DNA from: a virus
Strand: one strand, 5' to 3'
Virus record (IMG/VR): IMGVR_UViG_3300027969_000155
Span: 1-46,283 of that record
Length of the DNA: 46,283 nucleotides
The translations under genes were made by a program, and so were the position numbers. Under the pieces are notes generated by a model. That model saw only the letters and a program-made list of their open reading frames with translations, was not told where the DNA came from and did no database searches. This document shows, one piece after another, positions 1 through 7,293 of the stretch. Each line of letters starts with the position of its first letter. Position 1 is the stretch's first letter.

Positions 1-399
1 AATCCCATAGATGAAACTAGATTAAGTATTACATTTGATCGAGACACTTACAATACAAATACAGTTATTGCTGGGCCTGCACGTAATAGCAACAACTGGG
101 GCACTGTTGATGCCATTGTTAATCCTGAAACTTACAATCCAGGAACTCCATTAGAAGGTCAGCGTGTGTTGTTACTAAACGAAATACCTGAAAATACACC
201 AGCATGGAATAATTTTACAGCACCTGCTAACAGTATTGTAGAATTTAACGGCACGGTGTGGTCTAGATTGGTATTACCTGAAGGTGTTGTCTATACTACA
301 AACATTCGCACTGGTGTACAGTACAAGTACGAAGACAGCGAGTGGACTCGTGCATTTGAAGGTGAGTACTCAAAAGGACAGTGGCGCCTAGTAATCTAA
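1..399 (+). CDS. C-terminal part of a phage virion structural protein (5' end outside window)
   Basis: The reading frame is open from base 1 and ends at a TAA at 397-399, so this is the last 132 codons of a longer gene. The tail has a repeating aromatic/Gly pattern (VEFNGTVWSRL, TNIRTGVQYKYEDSEW, FEGEYSKGQWRLVI) of the kind I recall at the C-termini of large structural proteins of marine T4-like phages. No enzyme motif is visible. An internal ATG or GTG could be mistaken for a start, but the frame continues upstream without a stop. The product is assigned as structural by pattern only; which virion part it belongs to cannot be said. Confidence 0.6.
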   Translation, partial: NPIDETRLSITFDRDTYNTNTVIAGPARNSNNWGTVDAIVNPETYNPGTPLEGQRVLLLNEIPENTPAWNNFTAPANSIVEFNGTVWSRLVLPEGVVYTTNIRTGVQYKYEDSEWTRAFEGEYSKGQWRLVI

Positions 400-412
400 A
401 ATAAGTACATAC

Positions 413-847
413 ATGAAAGAACAGATTGTATGCAGTGGCGCCTTATTTTACGCTAAATCAACCCGACGTTTCCTACTGCTACAAAAAGCAGAAGGCAAAC
501 ATTCCAGTACATGGGGGCTTGTTGGTGGCACCAACATAGAAGGCGAGTCAGCTTGGCAGGGTCTGCAACGAGAAATAGTTGAAGAAATAGGTCTTATGCC
601 CGTTATTCTTAAAACAATTCCTCTAGAAACATTTGTATCTAATGATTCTATTTTTAACTTTCACACATATCTATGTGTTATAGACTCAGAATTTATTCCG
701 ACCCTTAGCAATGAACATTGTGGTTGGGCATGGGCAACAATAGATAAAGCCCCTAAGCCGTTACACCAGGGGCTTCGTAATAGTTTTAGTAGTAAAATTA
801 TTCGTACTAAACTTCAAACAGTTTTTGATCTAATTGATTTAGTTTGA
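413..847 (+). CDS. Nudix hydrolase
   Basis: A 144-residue protein with a perfect Nudix box, G(x5)E(x7)REUxEExGU, at residues 39-61: G39, E45, R53, E54, E57, E58, G60. The box glutamates bind the divalent metal that drives hydrolysis of a nucleoside diphosphate linked to another moiety. Length and architecture fit a single-domain Nudix enzyme, with the N-terminal beta strand CSGALFYA and the strand TWGLVGGT before the box. T4-like phages often carry Nudix enzymes, but the substrate (a sugar nucleotide, (d)NTP or capped RNA) cannot be read from sequence. The ATG at 413 has no clear Shine-Dalgarno sequence. Its 3' end overlaps the convergent thioredoxin-like gene by 9 bp. Confidence 0.92.
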   Translation: MKEQIVCSGALFYAKSTRRFLLLQKAEGKHSSTWGLVGGTNIEGESAWQGLQREIVEEIGLMPVILKTIPLETFVSNDSIFNFHTYLCVIDSEFIPTLSNEHCGWAWATIDKAPKPLHQGLRNSFSSKIIRTKLQTVFDLIDLV

Positions 848-1078
848 TTTAGCAATAATTTCAGCTAACTCGTCATTTGACAACTTCATAATAGCGTCAA
901 TACTATCAGCATAAGTTTTGATAATATTTGAACCATCAATTTCTACTATACATGGAAGTGTGGTTATGTTTAGATTTGCGGCTTCAGATGCTGAATCAAC
1001 AGAAACTGTAACTCCACAAGTTTCTTTCCAGTTTTCAACAGTTTGTTTATCTTCGCCCTCTGCAAAAATTTTAATCAT
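839..1078 (-). CDS. Thioredoxin/glutaredoxin-fold small protein lacking CxxC
   Basis: A 79-residue protein. The start MIKIFAEGED, a middle helix, and the segment NITTLPCIVEIDG with a Pro at 42 resemble the cis-Pro loop (T-x-P) and following strand of thioredoxin-fold proteins. The usual CxxC near the N-terminus is absent: residues 7-10 are EGED, and the only cysteines are C21 and C43. If the fold is right, it is probably a binding or electron-transfer remnant, or works through a single Cys, rather than a normal dithiol reductase. It has its own AGGAGA ribosome site (1087-1092) and an upstream late-type promoter motif at 1100-1107. The fold is inferred from pattern; no catalysis is claimed. 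Confidence 0.55.
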   Translation of the reverse strand: MIKIFAEGEDKQTVENWKETCGVTVSVDSASEAANLNITTLPCIVEIDGSNIIKTYADSIDAIMKLSNDELAEIIAKSN

Positions 1079-1086
1079 AATAGTGA

Positions 1087-1092
1087 TCTCCT
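1087..1092 (-). promoter_or_regulatory. Strong Shine-Dalgarno site AGGAGA
   Basis: On the - strand, AGGAGA lies 8 nt before the ATG at 1076-1078 of the thioredoxin-like gene. This fixes that start. Confidence 0.7.
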
Positions 1093-1099
1093 AATGTTA

Positions 1100-1107
1100 T
1101 ATTTATC
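1100..1107 (-). promoter_or_regulatory. T4-type late promoter motif GATAAATA
   Basis: The - strand reads GATAAATATAACAT, close to the T4 late consensus TATAAATA. It sits 21 nt before the start of the thioredoxin-like gene, between it and the stop of the oxygenase gene at 1109. The same core recurs upstream of several other - strand genes in the window. Confidence 0.6.
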
Positions 1108-1108
1108 T

Positions 1109-1678
1109 TTACCAGACCCAAGATACACAAGTATATCGAGTGCCGCTAGTTACTTCTAACACGCCATGGGGATACATAAAATTGCTTGGAAAAATTAATA
1201 TAGAACCCTGCGGAATTTGTATTTTTTCCGAGTTCCACATAATAAAATCCCCACCTGTATAGCTATTGTTTAGCCCTGCTACTACTGATAATATAGGTAT
1301 TCCGCTCGGCTGGCCGTTAAAAATGCTTTTAACATGGTCACAATGTAGAGCCATTTTAGTATCAACGTTGTATTTGTTAAATCTTAAATGCGAAAACCCT
1401 TCCCACCCATTAAACCATGGACTACATTTTGAAAAATCTTTAGTAATATATTGTCCAATTGCTAGCTGAAATATTTTTTGTAATTCAAAAAATTGTGGAA
1501 TAACATCATATGTTACATATAGTTCTTTTTCTTTAGAATGAACACCCCTAGTAGGATCATAGAATGTGTGTTCTTCCCAGTTACACGCAGTCAAACTATT
1601 AACTATAGAGTTACATAAGTCTAAGTCAATGAAGTTATTATATACTTTTACGTAGTCTTTAATATTAGTAGGTATCAT
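1109..1678 (-). CDS. 2OG-Fe(II) oxygenase, prolyl-4-hydroxylase-like
   Basis: A 189-residue protein with the complete metal and cosubstrate set of the prolyl-4-hydroxylase/PKHD branch: H112 and D114 (HCDH), distal H171 (FPSNFMYPHGV) and R181 (GTRYTCVSW) ten residues later for 2-oxoglutarate. The strand YTGGDFIMW and the turn PQGSILIFPS before the distal His are typical of a double-stranded beta-helix core. It probably hydroxylates a peptide or small molecule using Fe(II), O2 and 2-oxoglutarate; the substrate is unknown. Its ATG overlaps the stop of the upstream oxygenase gene (ATGA, 1675-1678), so the two are co-translated. A late promoter for the next gene begins just after its stop. Confidence 0.9.
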   Translation of the reverse strand: MIPTNIKDYVKVYNNFIDLDLCNSIVNSLTACNWEEHTFYDPTRGVHSKEKELYVTYDVIPQFFELQKIFQLAIGQYITKDFSKCSPWFNGWEGFSHLRFNKYNVDTKMALHCDHVKSIFNGQPSGIPILSVVAGLNNSYTGGDFIMWNSEKIQIPQGSILIFPSNFMYPHGVLEVTSGTRYTCVSWVW

Positions 1679-2256
1679 GATAATACAAAATTCATAGAAA
1701 TACTGATCCTAATATCATTACTCATATTTAGTTCAACCATGTGTAAAAGGTTGGATCTAAATATAGTTACAGACCCCTCTTGGGCCGGAAATGCGTAAGT
1801 TTTATAGGAAGTGTAATTGTTACTATTTAATGGTAACGGGAACATGTCAGTGTCTGCTTCAAAACTTTTAAAAACTAAATTACCACAATTTTTTGGAGTT
1901 TTGAGATAGTACACAGCACTAAAATGATTGCCAGCATGAATATGATACTCCTGAAATGCCCCAGGAGGTGCTACATTGATCCAACTGTCAGTGACTTTAA
2001 CAGTTTCAGTTTTTGCACCAAATTCTGTAGCAACAATAATTACTTGTTTTTTAATATCGTCAATTAATTCTGCAAAGATTGAGTCATTGATCATGTCATA
2101 CTTGTTTAATGTAGTAAATGTATTACATCTCCAATTGCTAGTTGGAGGTAAAGTGTTTGCTAATTCTATAGCTTTATCAATATACAGTTGGTTTATCGCC
2201 GCAGTACGAGGAATACTCTCTGTATGAATAATAGTTGGAAACAAGTGATGGATCAT
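1675..2256 (-). CDS. 2OG-Fe(II) oxygenase, TIGR02466 / 2OG-FeII_Oxy_5 type
   Basis: A 193-residue protein. It opens with LFPTII, like the FPTP start typical of the family. The core strand SWINVAPPGAFQEYHIHAG gives H105 and H107 as metal ligands, followed by FSAVYYLKTP, distal H172 and R183 in DIRISISMNF. This family uses HxH rather than the classic HxD. A longer frame reaches a TTG at 2292, but the ATG at 2254-2256 fits the family's usual N-terminus and is preferred; its ribosome site is weak. It is transcribed divergently from the oxygenase at 2337 and overlaps the next - strand oxygenase by 4 bp. Substrate unknown. Confidence 0.88.
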   Translation of the reverse strand: MIHHLFPTIIHTESIPRTAAINQLYIDKAIELANTLPPTSNWRCNTFTTLNKYDMINDSIFAELIDDIKKQVIIVATEFGAKTETVKVTDSWINVAPPGAFQEYHIHAGNHFSAVYYLKTPKNCGNLVFKSFEADTDMFPLPLNSNNYTSYKTYAFPAQEGSVTIFRSNLLHMVELNMSNDIRISISMNFVLS

Positions 2257-2336
2257 GTTACTATATATCACAAATAAACTAGGGCAACACAATTTCAGAT
2301 AACTATTGTATAAGCAATATTCAAGAAGGATTAATT
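2257..2336. promoter_or_regulatory. Divergent intergenic region between two oxygenase genes
   Basis: These 80 bp separate oppositely transcribed oxygenase genes, so promoters for both are expected here. On the - strand, a TTGCCC and a TATAGT spaced 16 nt apart resemble a sigma70 -35/-10 pair directly before the ATG at 2256. On the + strand there is a GTATAAGC and a good ribosome site GAAGGA (2325-2330), 6 nt before the ATG at 2337. I see no ATAAATA late-type core here. The promoter calls are weak pattern matches. Confidence 0.35.
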
Positions 2337-2987
2337 ATGGACGTACTAAGAGAAGTTACACCACTATTTGTAACGCCGATTGCAACGGCTAGAATTACAG
2401 GTTTTGATTTCCAAAAATATGCAGATGCTGTACTCAGCACTCTATCTACAGAACAACTTACTGATTTGTCAAAAATTGGTATAACATCGACCACTGATGA
2501 TTTACATCTTCATCCAGCATTTAAAGAGTTAGTTGAGTTAATTGATGAAGAAGCTAGAGATTTTTTTGCAACAGAATTGGGTATAAGTCAAGATAGTTTA
2601 GAGATGAGTTGCATGTGGTCAAACGTTCAACTTGACGGTTGTAGACACCATGCCCACATACATCCAAATAGCTTCTATTCAGGAGTTTTATATTTAGACA
2701 TTCCACCCGGTGATTTTGTAGACCCGGGTGTGTTATTCTTTGTTGATCCACGGCCTGCTAGACTAACACAACAGGCAGACCACAATAAATTTACAGTATT
2801 CACTGATCGATCGTATGGATTCAAACCACAAACTGGACTGCTATTGCTATTCCCAAGTTGGTTAGAGCACGGAACTGATGTTTGTAAAATTGGTCCGGGA
2901 AAACGTAGAATATCATTAAGTTTTAATTACTCATTAACAAAAGCATCTGGTCGTACTATGAAATTAAATTTTCATCAGGCAGTATAA
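2337..2987 (+). CDS. 2OG-Fe(II) oxygenase, 2OG-FeII_Oxy_5 type
   Basis: A 216-residue protein starting TPLFVTPI, the family's N-terminal FxTP element. The core segment HHAHIHPNSFYSGVLYLDIP supplies H107 and H109 as likely Fe(II) ligands, LFPSWLEHG supplies the distal H178, and RRISLSFN supplies R190/R191 for 2-oxoglutarate. This closely follows the family pattern H-x-HP-x-S-x-x-SG-V-x-Y. It is the first gene of the long + strand run, with ribosome site GAAGGA 6 nt before the ATG. The next gene begins 1 nt after its stop. Hydroxylase-type chemistry is inferred from family; substrate unknown. Confidence 0.9.
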   Translation: MDVLREVTPLFVTPIATARITGFDFQKYADAVLSTLSTEQLTDLSKIGITSTTDDLHLHPAFKELVELIDEEARDFFATELGISQDSLEMSCMWSNVQLDGCRHHAHIHPNSFYSGVLYLDIPPGDFVDPGVLFFVDPRPARLTQQADHNKFTVFTDRSYGFKPQTGLLLLFPSWLEHGTDVCKIGPGKRRISLSFNYSLTKASGRTMKLNFHQAV

Positions 2988-2988
2988 A

Positions 2989-3627
2989 ATGTCAGCTATT
3001 CATTTAGAAAATTTTGGTTATAGCTCAGGAACACTTCCTGAGTCGTTATTTGAAAAATTAAAGTTAGAAGCATTGATTGCTAAACAGGAACGATATGCCC
3101 ATAAAAATCTAATGAATGAAATGGTTTCGGGGCTCAGTGGGCGCGGAGTTCCTAAGCACTATTATATTAAAGATAATTTACAAGAATTAAATGCGTTTGC
3201 ATTGAATTTTTTTGTCAGTAACTATATGATAGATTTTCCACTATATTTAAAAACGTTTAGATCGTTATCACATAGTGTTCCAATTGAAGCACACGAGCCT
3301 TGGTTTAATATTCAAGAAAAACACGAATTTATTCCTGCACATACACATGACGGTATTGCATCGTATGTAATATGGATCGATATTCCTTATGATATCAAGG
3401 AAGAATTATCTGCAGGAGAACATGCTTCGACTTTTGCATTTATATATTCAACTGTTACTGGGGTACCGAGCAAAAAAACACTCCAAGTTGACAAATCATA
3501 CGAGGGTAAGATTATAATGTTTCCATCAGCGTTACCACATACTGTCTATCCGTTTTATACTTCTGATGATTGTAGAATCTCTATCTCAGGAAATATACGA
3601 TTTAATACAAGTAATAGTGGAATATAA
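2989..3627 (+). CDS. 2OG-Fe(II) oxygenase (HxH type)
   Basis: A 212-residue protein. The strand PWFNIQEKHEFIPAHTHDG gives H118 and H120 (or D121) as metal ligands, then SYVIWIDIP. The distal H184 lies in FPSALPHTV and R196 in DDCRISISGN. The overall layout is that of a cupin-like 2OG oxygenase, with about 65 residues between the proximal and distal ligands. It is more divergent at the N-terminus than its neighbours and lacks the FPTP opening. It starts 1 nt after the previous stop and shares one base with the next start (TAATG at 3625-3629), indicating translational coupling. Confidence 0.85.
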   Translation: MSAIHLENFGYSSGTLPESLFEKLKLEALIAKQERYAHKNLMNEMVSGLSGRGVPKHYYIKDNLQELNAFALNFFVSNYMIDFPLYLKTFRSLSHSVPIEAHEPWFNIQEKHEFIPAHTHDGIASYVIWIDIPYDIKEELSAGEHASTFAFIYSTVTGVPSKKTLQVDKSYEGKIIMFPSALPHTVYPFYTSDDCRISISGNIRFNTSNSGI

Positions 3628-4214
3628 TGCCCGTTGAATATTGGTTCCCTACCCCCGTATACTATGCAACTGTAAATAATTTTGAGTTAATTCAAAATGA
3701 ATTATCAACTGCATTAGACACTTTAAATCAAGAAAACGCATTTGCTAAAGCAACTCATTGGGGCAATGTTACGCATAGTGTTAGCGATCCAACATTTAAA
3801 GATAACGTAATTGATCGACTTAATTTAACAACATTCAGAGACGAAATATATTTGCATGTTATTGAATACATGCAGGGATTAAATTCTCAATGTCTAGCAC
3901 GATTTAGAATAGCATCTTCTTGGTTTACCAATACTAAACCGGGACAATATACTCGTATACATTGTCACGGATATGCTGATATATCAGGTGTATATTATTT
4001 TAAAACAAACACCAAAGACGGATCATTAACGTTTGCATCGCCTAATTCAAGTTTAGCAACTACTATATTTGCAAAACTAACAGAAACTGTTAGCTATGAA
4101 CCGGCAGAAGGTAAAATTATACTGTTTCCAGGATGGCTTAATCACAGTGTGAGCGAAAACGATACAGCTGATACCAGGATTAGTATATCATTTAATATAT
4201 TTTTTGAAAGATAA
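3627..4214 (+). CDS. 2OG-Fe(II) oxygenase, 2OG-FeII_Oxy_5 / TIGR02466 type
   Basis: A 195-residue protein with the family opening YWFPTPVYYATV. The core SSWFTNTKPGQYTRIHCHG carries H112 and H114, followed by ISGVYYFKT. The distal H173 is in FPGWLNHSV and the 2-oxoglutarate Arg is R184 in DTRISISFN. All expected ligands are present, so an active dioxygenase is likely. Start and stop are tightly coupled to neighbours: the ATG overlaps the upstream TAA by one base, and the next small gene starts 1 nt after this stop. Substrate not predictable. Confidence 0.9.
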   Translation: MPVEYWFPTPVYYATVNNFELIQNELSTALDTLNQENAFAKATHWGNVTHSVSDPTFKDNVIDRLNLTTFRDEIYLHVIEYMQGLNSQCLARFRIASSWFTNTKPGQYTRIHCHGYADISGVYYFKTNTKDGSLTFASPNSSLATTIFAKLTETVSYEPAEGKIILFPGWLNHSVSENDTADTRISISFNIFFER

Positions 4215-4215
4215 T

Positions 4216-4443
4216 ATGTTTAGTATTAGTATCATTAATGAGGGTAATCAAGTGTCAGAAAAGTTTGTAAAAGCAAACTCTTTTGTTTTAGAAAAACATT
4301 CAAATAAATTTACCAAAAATGCTGATAAATCTCAACTACTAAAAGACTTATGGCTACTTGAGTACAAAGCCATTTTGAATAACACTTCTATAGAATTTGA
4401 TAAAGATATAGATATGACTATGTTTTTATTAAGGTGGAGTTAG
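4216..4443 (+). CDS. Small hypothetical protein (75 aa)
   Basis: I do not recognise this protein. It is short and charged (MFSISIINEG, then Lys/Asn-rich segments, ending MTMFLLRWS), with no signal peptide, membrane segment or cysteine motif. An upstream in-frame TTG at 4204 overlaps the previous gene; the ATG at 4216-4218 is preferred. It is placed in the oxygenase run directly after a TIGR02466-type gene and ends convergently with the - strand gene at 4440, overlapping it by 4 bp. A stem-loop spans its stop codon. The coding call rests on position, coupling and frame. Confidence 0.5.
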   Translation: MFSISIINEGNQVSEKFVKANSFVLEKHSNKFTKNADKSQLLKDLWLLEYKAILNNTSIEFDKDIDMTMFLLRWS

Positions 4444-4449
4444 TTCACC
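4433..4449. terminator. Stem-loop across convergent stop codons
   Basis: GGTGGA (4433-4438) pairs with TTCACC (4444-4449), with one G-T wobble and a 5-nt loop that contains most of the TAG stop. It lies exactly where the + strand 75-aa gene and the - strand 112-aa gene converge. No strong U-run follows on either side, so it may protect 3' ends or attenuate rather than terminate fully. Confidence 0.4.
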
Positions 4450-4778
4450 CAAACAGTATTTGTTGGTACTATAATACCTAATTGTTTGGCTCGGTTTTTT
4501 GCATTTTCACTAGCATCTCCGCCTGAAAATATTTCAATTCCCGCTAATTGATCTAAAAATAAATCATGGGTTATAATAAAAAGTTCAACGTACGGACTCC
4601 ATGCCGCATATATTCCAACGTTTCCTGGTTGATAGTAAATTTGCTCCCATGTATCTATATCACTAAATGATGGCAATCTAGTTGTGAGCCATTCTTCTTT
4701 GAGAGGCAAGCTCTGTGTTTGGTATGCAGTATCATCGGCCCAGGGCTGGATATCACTAGTTTTTTTAAAAATTGGCAT
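4440..4778 (-). CDS. Conserved phage protein with YAAW-PY motif (paralogue of 14209-14625)
   Basis: A 112-residue protein, antisense within the + strand oxygenase run. Its pattern of LPLKEEW, DTWEQIYYQPGNVGIYAAWSPYVELFII and a C-terminal AKQLGIIVPTNTVWV is repeated in order in the protein at 14209-14625 (LPPKVEW, LWEKI, GVYAAWDPYGEFYIL, DQLGI, TWV), so the two are paralogues. I recall similar small proteins in marine T4-like phages but know of no assigned function. No catalytic motif is evident. A late-type motif AATAAATA at 4783-4790 lies only 4 nt before the ATG, so transcription may begin at or very near the start codon. Confidence 0.75.
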   Translation of the reverse strand: MPIFKKTSDIQPWADDTAYQTQSLPLKEEWLTTRLPSFSDIDTWEQIYYQPGNVGIYAAWSPYVELFIITHDLFLDQLAGIEIFSGGDASENAKNRAKQLGIIVPTNTVWVN

Positions 4779-4782
4779 GTGA

Positions 4783-4790
4783 TATTTATT
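4783..4790 (-). promoter_or_regulatory. Late promoter-like motif AATAAATA close to start codon
   Basis: The - strand reads AATAAATATCACATG. The core matches the T4 late motif, but the ATG at 4776-4778 follows within 5 nt, implying a leaderless or nearly leaderless transcript if it is used. The motif could also be chance in AT-rich DNA. Confidence 0.4.
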
Positions 4791-4832
4791 CAGGACTAAG
4801 TGTCTTGCTTTTTAAAAATCTTAAATAGTAGT

Positions 4833-5348
4833 ATGCAATTGTTACCAACTGAAAAATTTAAAGTTATTGATAATTTTTTACCCAATGAAGAATTTATCCC
4901 TATTCGTAATACTATGATAGGAGATAACTTTCCTTGGTATTTTCAGCCGTTTGTAGCTGATAACACTGACAAAGATAAAACATTGCCGGCGTTTTATTTT
5001 GTTCATACGTTTTATAGTGCTGAATATCAATCACAAAGTCATCAGTTTGAGTTAATTAAACCGTTATTGGATCGTTTGAATATTAATAAGTTGATACGTA
5101 TGAAAAGCAATTTGTATCCAAATCTTGGTAAAGACATAGTAAATGAGCCGCATGTGGATTTTCCGTTTGACCATGCCGGTGCAGTATTTTATATAAATTC
5201 TAATAACGGATTTACCGTACTTGATGACGGTACTAAAGTTGCATCGGTGGAGAATAGATTGTTAATTTTTAATTCTAGTTTGCCGCATCAAAGTACCCAC
5301 TGTACTGATCAAAAAGTAAGAATCAATATTAATTTAAATTATTTTTAA
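4833..5348 (+). CDS. 2OG-Fe(II) oxygenase (HxD type)
   Basis: A 171-residue protein from the ATG at 4833-4835; a GTG at 4800 would add 11 residues of unlikely sequence. Motifs: NEPHVDFPFDHAG with H107 and D109, the distal H152 in FNSSLPHQS, and R163 in KVRININLNYF. The N-terminal part FKVIDNFLPNEEF resembles the start of prolyl-4-hydroxylase-like phage proteins. The beta-helix core is compact: 45 residues separate D109 from H152. It follows the - strand YAAW gene and precedes a DUF6065-like gene by 1 nt, so it continues the + strand operon. Confidence 0.85.
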   Translation: MQLLPTEKFKVIDNFLPNEEFIPIRNTMIGDNFPWYFQPFVADNTDKDKTLPAFYFVHTFYSAEYQSQSHQFELIKPLLDRLNINKLIRMKSNLYPNLGKDIVNEPHVDFPFDHAGAVFYINSNNGFTVLDDGTKVASVENRLLIFNSSLPHQSTHCTDQKVRININLNYF

Positions 5349-5349
5349 A

Positions 5350-6051
5350 ATGCCTAAAATAGACTTTATACCCAATAGTGAATTAACATCGGCAATTATT
5401 GATCCGCCTGTACCAGCTTCTAAAATAGTACCAGAGTGGTTTAAACGGATGACCACAGCAATTAATAAAAATAATGCTCATAGGAATCCAGATAACACTT
5501 CTAATAAAACAGTAAAAGCGTGTGTACCATTTATCGACGCATTGACTACTGGATACATGATTACGCTTCCCTGCGATGTTGTGTTTGTGGATCCTGCAAA
5601 GTACGGAGTTCGTGTATTATGGGACGTATCATGGCAAGTGCTAGAGGTGCATTCGCCAGGGCAAGCGGCTGGTATGCCAGTCATTGACGGCTACGGTGAT
5701 GAAATTTTAAAATGGACTGCAATGTGGTCTATTAAGCCCCCTAACGGGTATAGCTTGTTGTTTACTCATCCTCTTAATCAATTTGACTTACCATTCTTTA
5801 CACTTAGTGGTGTAGTAGATTCAGATGCATACGATGCTCCTGTAAGTTTACCTTTTTTAGTTAAGAATAATTTCATGGGTAAGATACCAAAAGGCACTCC
5901 CATTGCGCAGGTCATCCCCATTAAGCGAGAGTCATGGACATCGTCTATTAAAAAATTCAATATTAAGAAAAGTTTTTCAATAGAAAGTTTGCGTACAGTT
6001 ATGGATAGTTCATATCGTCTAAGATGGTGGAATAAAAAAAATTATAATTAA
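5350..6051 (+). CDS. DUF6065-like uncharacterised protein
   Basis: A 233-residue protein. The order of motifs PEWFKRM, CVPFIDALTTGYMITLP, KPPNGYSLLFTHPLNQFDLPF, LSGVVDSD, LPFLVKNN and IPKGTPIAQVIPIKRESW resembles, from memory, the DUF6065 family (PPG-x-N-L, L-x-GVVETDW, F-x-KGEPF-x-x-IFP). The repeated strand/turn pattern suggests an all-beta jelly-roll core. There are no oxygenase ligands and no known catalytic residues. A second, more diverged copy of the same layout is at 7290-7991. Co-occurrence with oxygenases and halogenases suggests a partner or substrate-handling role, but this is inference; the function of the family is unknown to me. Confidence 0.65.
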   Translation: MPKIDFIPNSELTSAIIDPPVPASKIVPEWFKRMTTAINKNNAHRNPDNTSNKTVKACVPFIDALTTGYMITLPCDVVFVDPAKYGVRVLWDVSWQVLEVHSPGQAAGMPVIDGYGDEILKWTAMWSIKPPNGYSLLFTHPLNQFDLPFFTLSGVVDSDAYDAPVSLPFLVKNNFMGKIPKGTPIAQVIPIKRESWTSSIKKFNIKKSFSIESLRTVMDSSYRLRWWNKKNYN

Positions 6052-6062
6052 GGATAGATAGT

Positions 6063-6608
6063 ATGAAATTTGATTGGTATCATTTTAAAAAATGTTATAC
6101 TGAAGAGCAATGTCGTGAAATATCGGATTGTATTAAAAATTCTCCTATTGCGGGGGAAGACTCTCCTGCCCACGGTGTTACAAAAACAGCTATAGTACGC
6201 CGCACAAATTGGCAATATGTAAAACCTCTATTGACTAAGTTAGAAGATTTAGTGCATTATGTCAACAAGGAACATTTTGGTTTTGACATTTATAAACTGT
6301 CTGATTACGATACAATAAATCATAACATATATAATGACTTCAATGACGGGCAATACGGCTGGCACAAAGATGCGGCCTTGGGAGAAATGTACGATTTAAA
6401 ACTAACAGTGATAGTGAATATTTCAACCACTCCGTACAAAGGCGGAAACTTTGAAATCTATACTAATAAACCCTGTCACATTGAGGAACTAGATTATCCC
6501 GGATCTGTTTTAATATTTCCAGCTTTTCAAAATCACAGGGTGAATCCAGTTACCCAGGGCACTAGAGAAACGTTATCTTTTTGGATGCCGGGACCTCTTT
6601 TCAAATAA
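6063..6608 (+). CDS. 2OG-Fe(II) oxygenase, PKHD / prolyl-4-hydroxylase-like
   Basis: A 181-residue protein with a textbook PKHD-type core. QYGWHKDAAL gives H101 and D103, PYKGGNFEIY is the following strand, DYPGSVLIFPAFQNHRVNPV gives H158, and QGTRETLSFWMPGP gives R168, ten residues after the distal His. The N-terminal CYTEEQCREI helix is also usual for this group. Of all the oxygenases here it looks most like cellular PKHD hydroxylases. Ribosome site AAGGAT lies about 10 nt before the ATG. The substrate is unknown; peptide or amino-acid hydroxylation is the family norm. Confidence 0.93.
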   Translation: MKFDWYHFKKCYTEEQCREISDCIKNSPIAGEDSPAHGVTKTAIVRRTNWQYVKPLLTKLEDLVHYVNKEHFGFDIYKLSDYDTINHNIYNDFNDGQYGWHKDAALGEMYDLKLTVIVNISTTPYKGGNFEIYTNKPCHIEELDYPGSVLIFPAFQNHRVNPVTQGTRETLSFWMPGPLFK

Positions 6609-6612
6609 TATT

Positions 6613-7293
6613 ATGGAACTAACAGAAAACAAGTATCTTGTTGTTAAAAATGCTGTATCCGAAGACGTGTGTAAGATACTGGCAAAAGAATTTAAATTGT
6701 TAGAGGACATGGCTCACAAATTAAAATTGCCACGTGGATTTGGTACAGATGATCCAGTATCAGCCACTGATAGTTTTCCATATAACGACGGACTAATTAA
6801 AAATTCTTTTTCATGGTACAGTCCTCTTGGATTCGAAGCGTTATCCGAAGTGATTATAAAGGCTGAAGTAGAAAATGCCGTGGGAGCAGAAGTATATCCC
6901 ACATATTCATATGCAAGAATTTATTACAATGGCGCTTCTATGATAAAACACACTGACAGAGCCGCTAGCGACTTTGTAGTATCTTGTTGTATATCTATAG
7001 ATGACACGGCTGCTCCTTGGCCTATAGGGTTTATAGATAATAATAACACTCCTGTTTTAGTGGAACAAGAGCCGGGCGATATTGTCATTTACAAAGGAAA
7101 TGAAATAGCACATTGGAGGGACACATATTCCGGCACTGAACAAATACAATGTTTTCTTTCATATGTTTTAAAGAATGGCCCAAAGGCAGGGCTACGATAT
7201 GACACAAGGCCTGCTCTTGGTATGCCCTGGAATACTCGTGCGTTGACTAATATTGAGCAAGATAAAATATTTTTAGGAAACAACACTAAATGA
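6613..7293 (+). CDS. 2OG-Fe(II) oxygenase-like protein with altered 2OG-binding position
   Basis: A 226-residue protein. Metal ligands are clear: H113 and D115 in MIKHTDRAASD, and H167 in KGNEIAHWRD after the turn EPGDIVIYKG. Ten residues after the distal His, where sister proteins have Arg or Lys, there is Gln (EQIQCFLSYV, Q177). The cosubstrate carboxylate might instead be held by R169, two residues after the ligand. It may thus represent a sub-branch with a different binding geometry or a changed cosubstrate. A C-terminal extension of about 40 residues follows the core. The stop overlaps the next ATG (ATGA at 7290-7293). Confidence 0.8.
   Translation: MELTENKYLVVKNAVSEDVCKILAKEFKLLEDMAHKLKLPRGFGTDDPVSATDSFPYNDGLIKNSFSWYSPLGFEALSEVIIKAEVENAVGAEVYPTYSYARIYYNGASMIKHTDRAASDFVVSCCISIDDTAAPWPIGFIDNNNTPVLVEQEPGDIVIYKGNEIAHWRDTYSGTEQIQCFLSYVLKNGPKAGLRYDTRPALGMPWNTRALTNIEQDKIFLGNNTK

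Noticed and set aside
1266-1469. A + strand 67-aa frame opposite the oxygenase at 1109-1678
   Set aside because: It is antisense to a clear 2OG oxygenase, has no ribosome site and no family features.
2254-2292. N-terminal extension of the oxygenase at 1675-2256 from a TTG
   Set aside because: The extra 12 residues lack family similarity, while the ATG at 2256 gives the expected LFPT opening.
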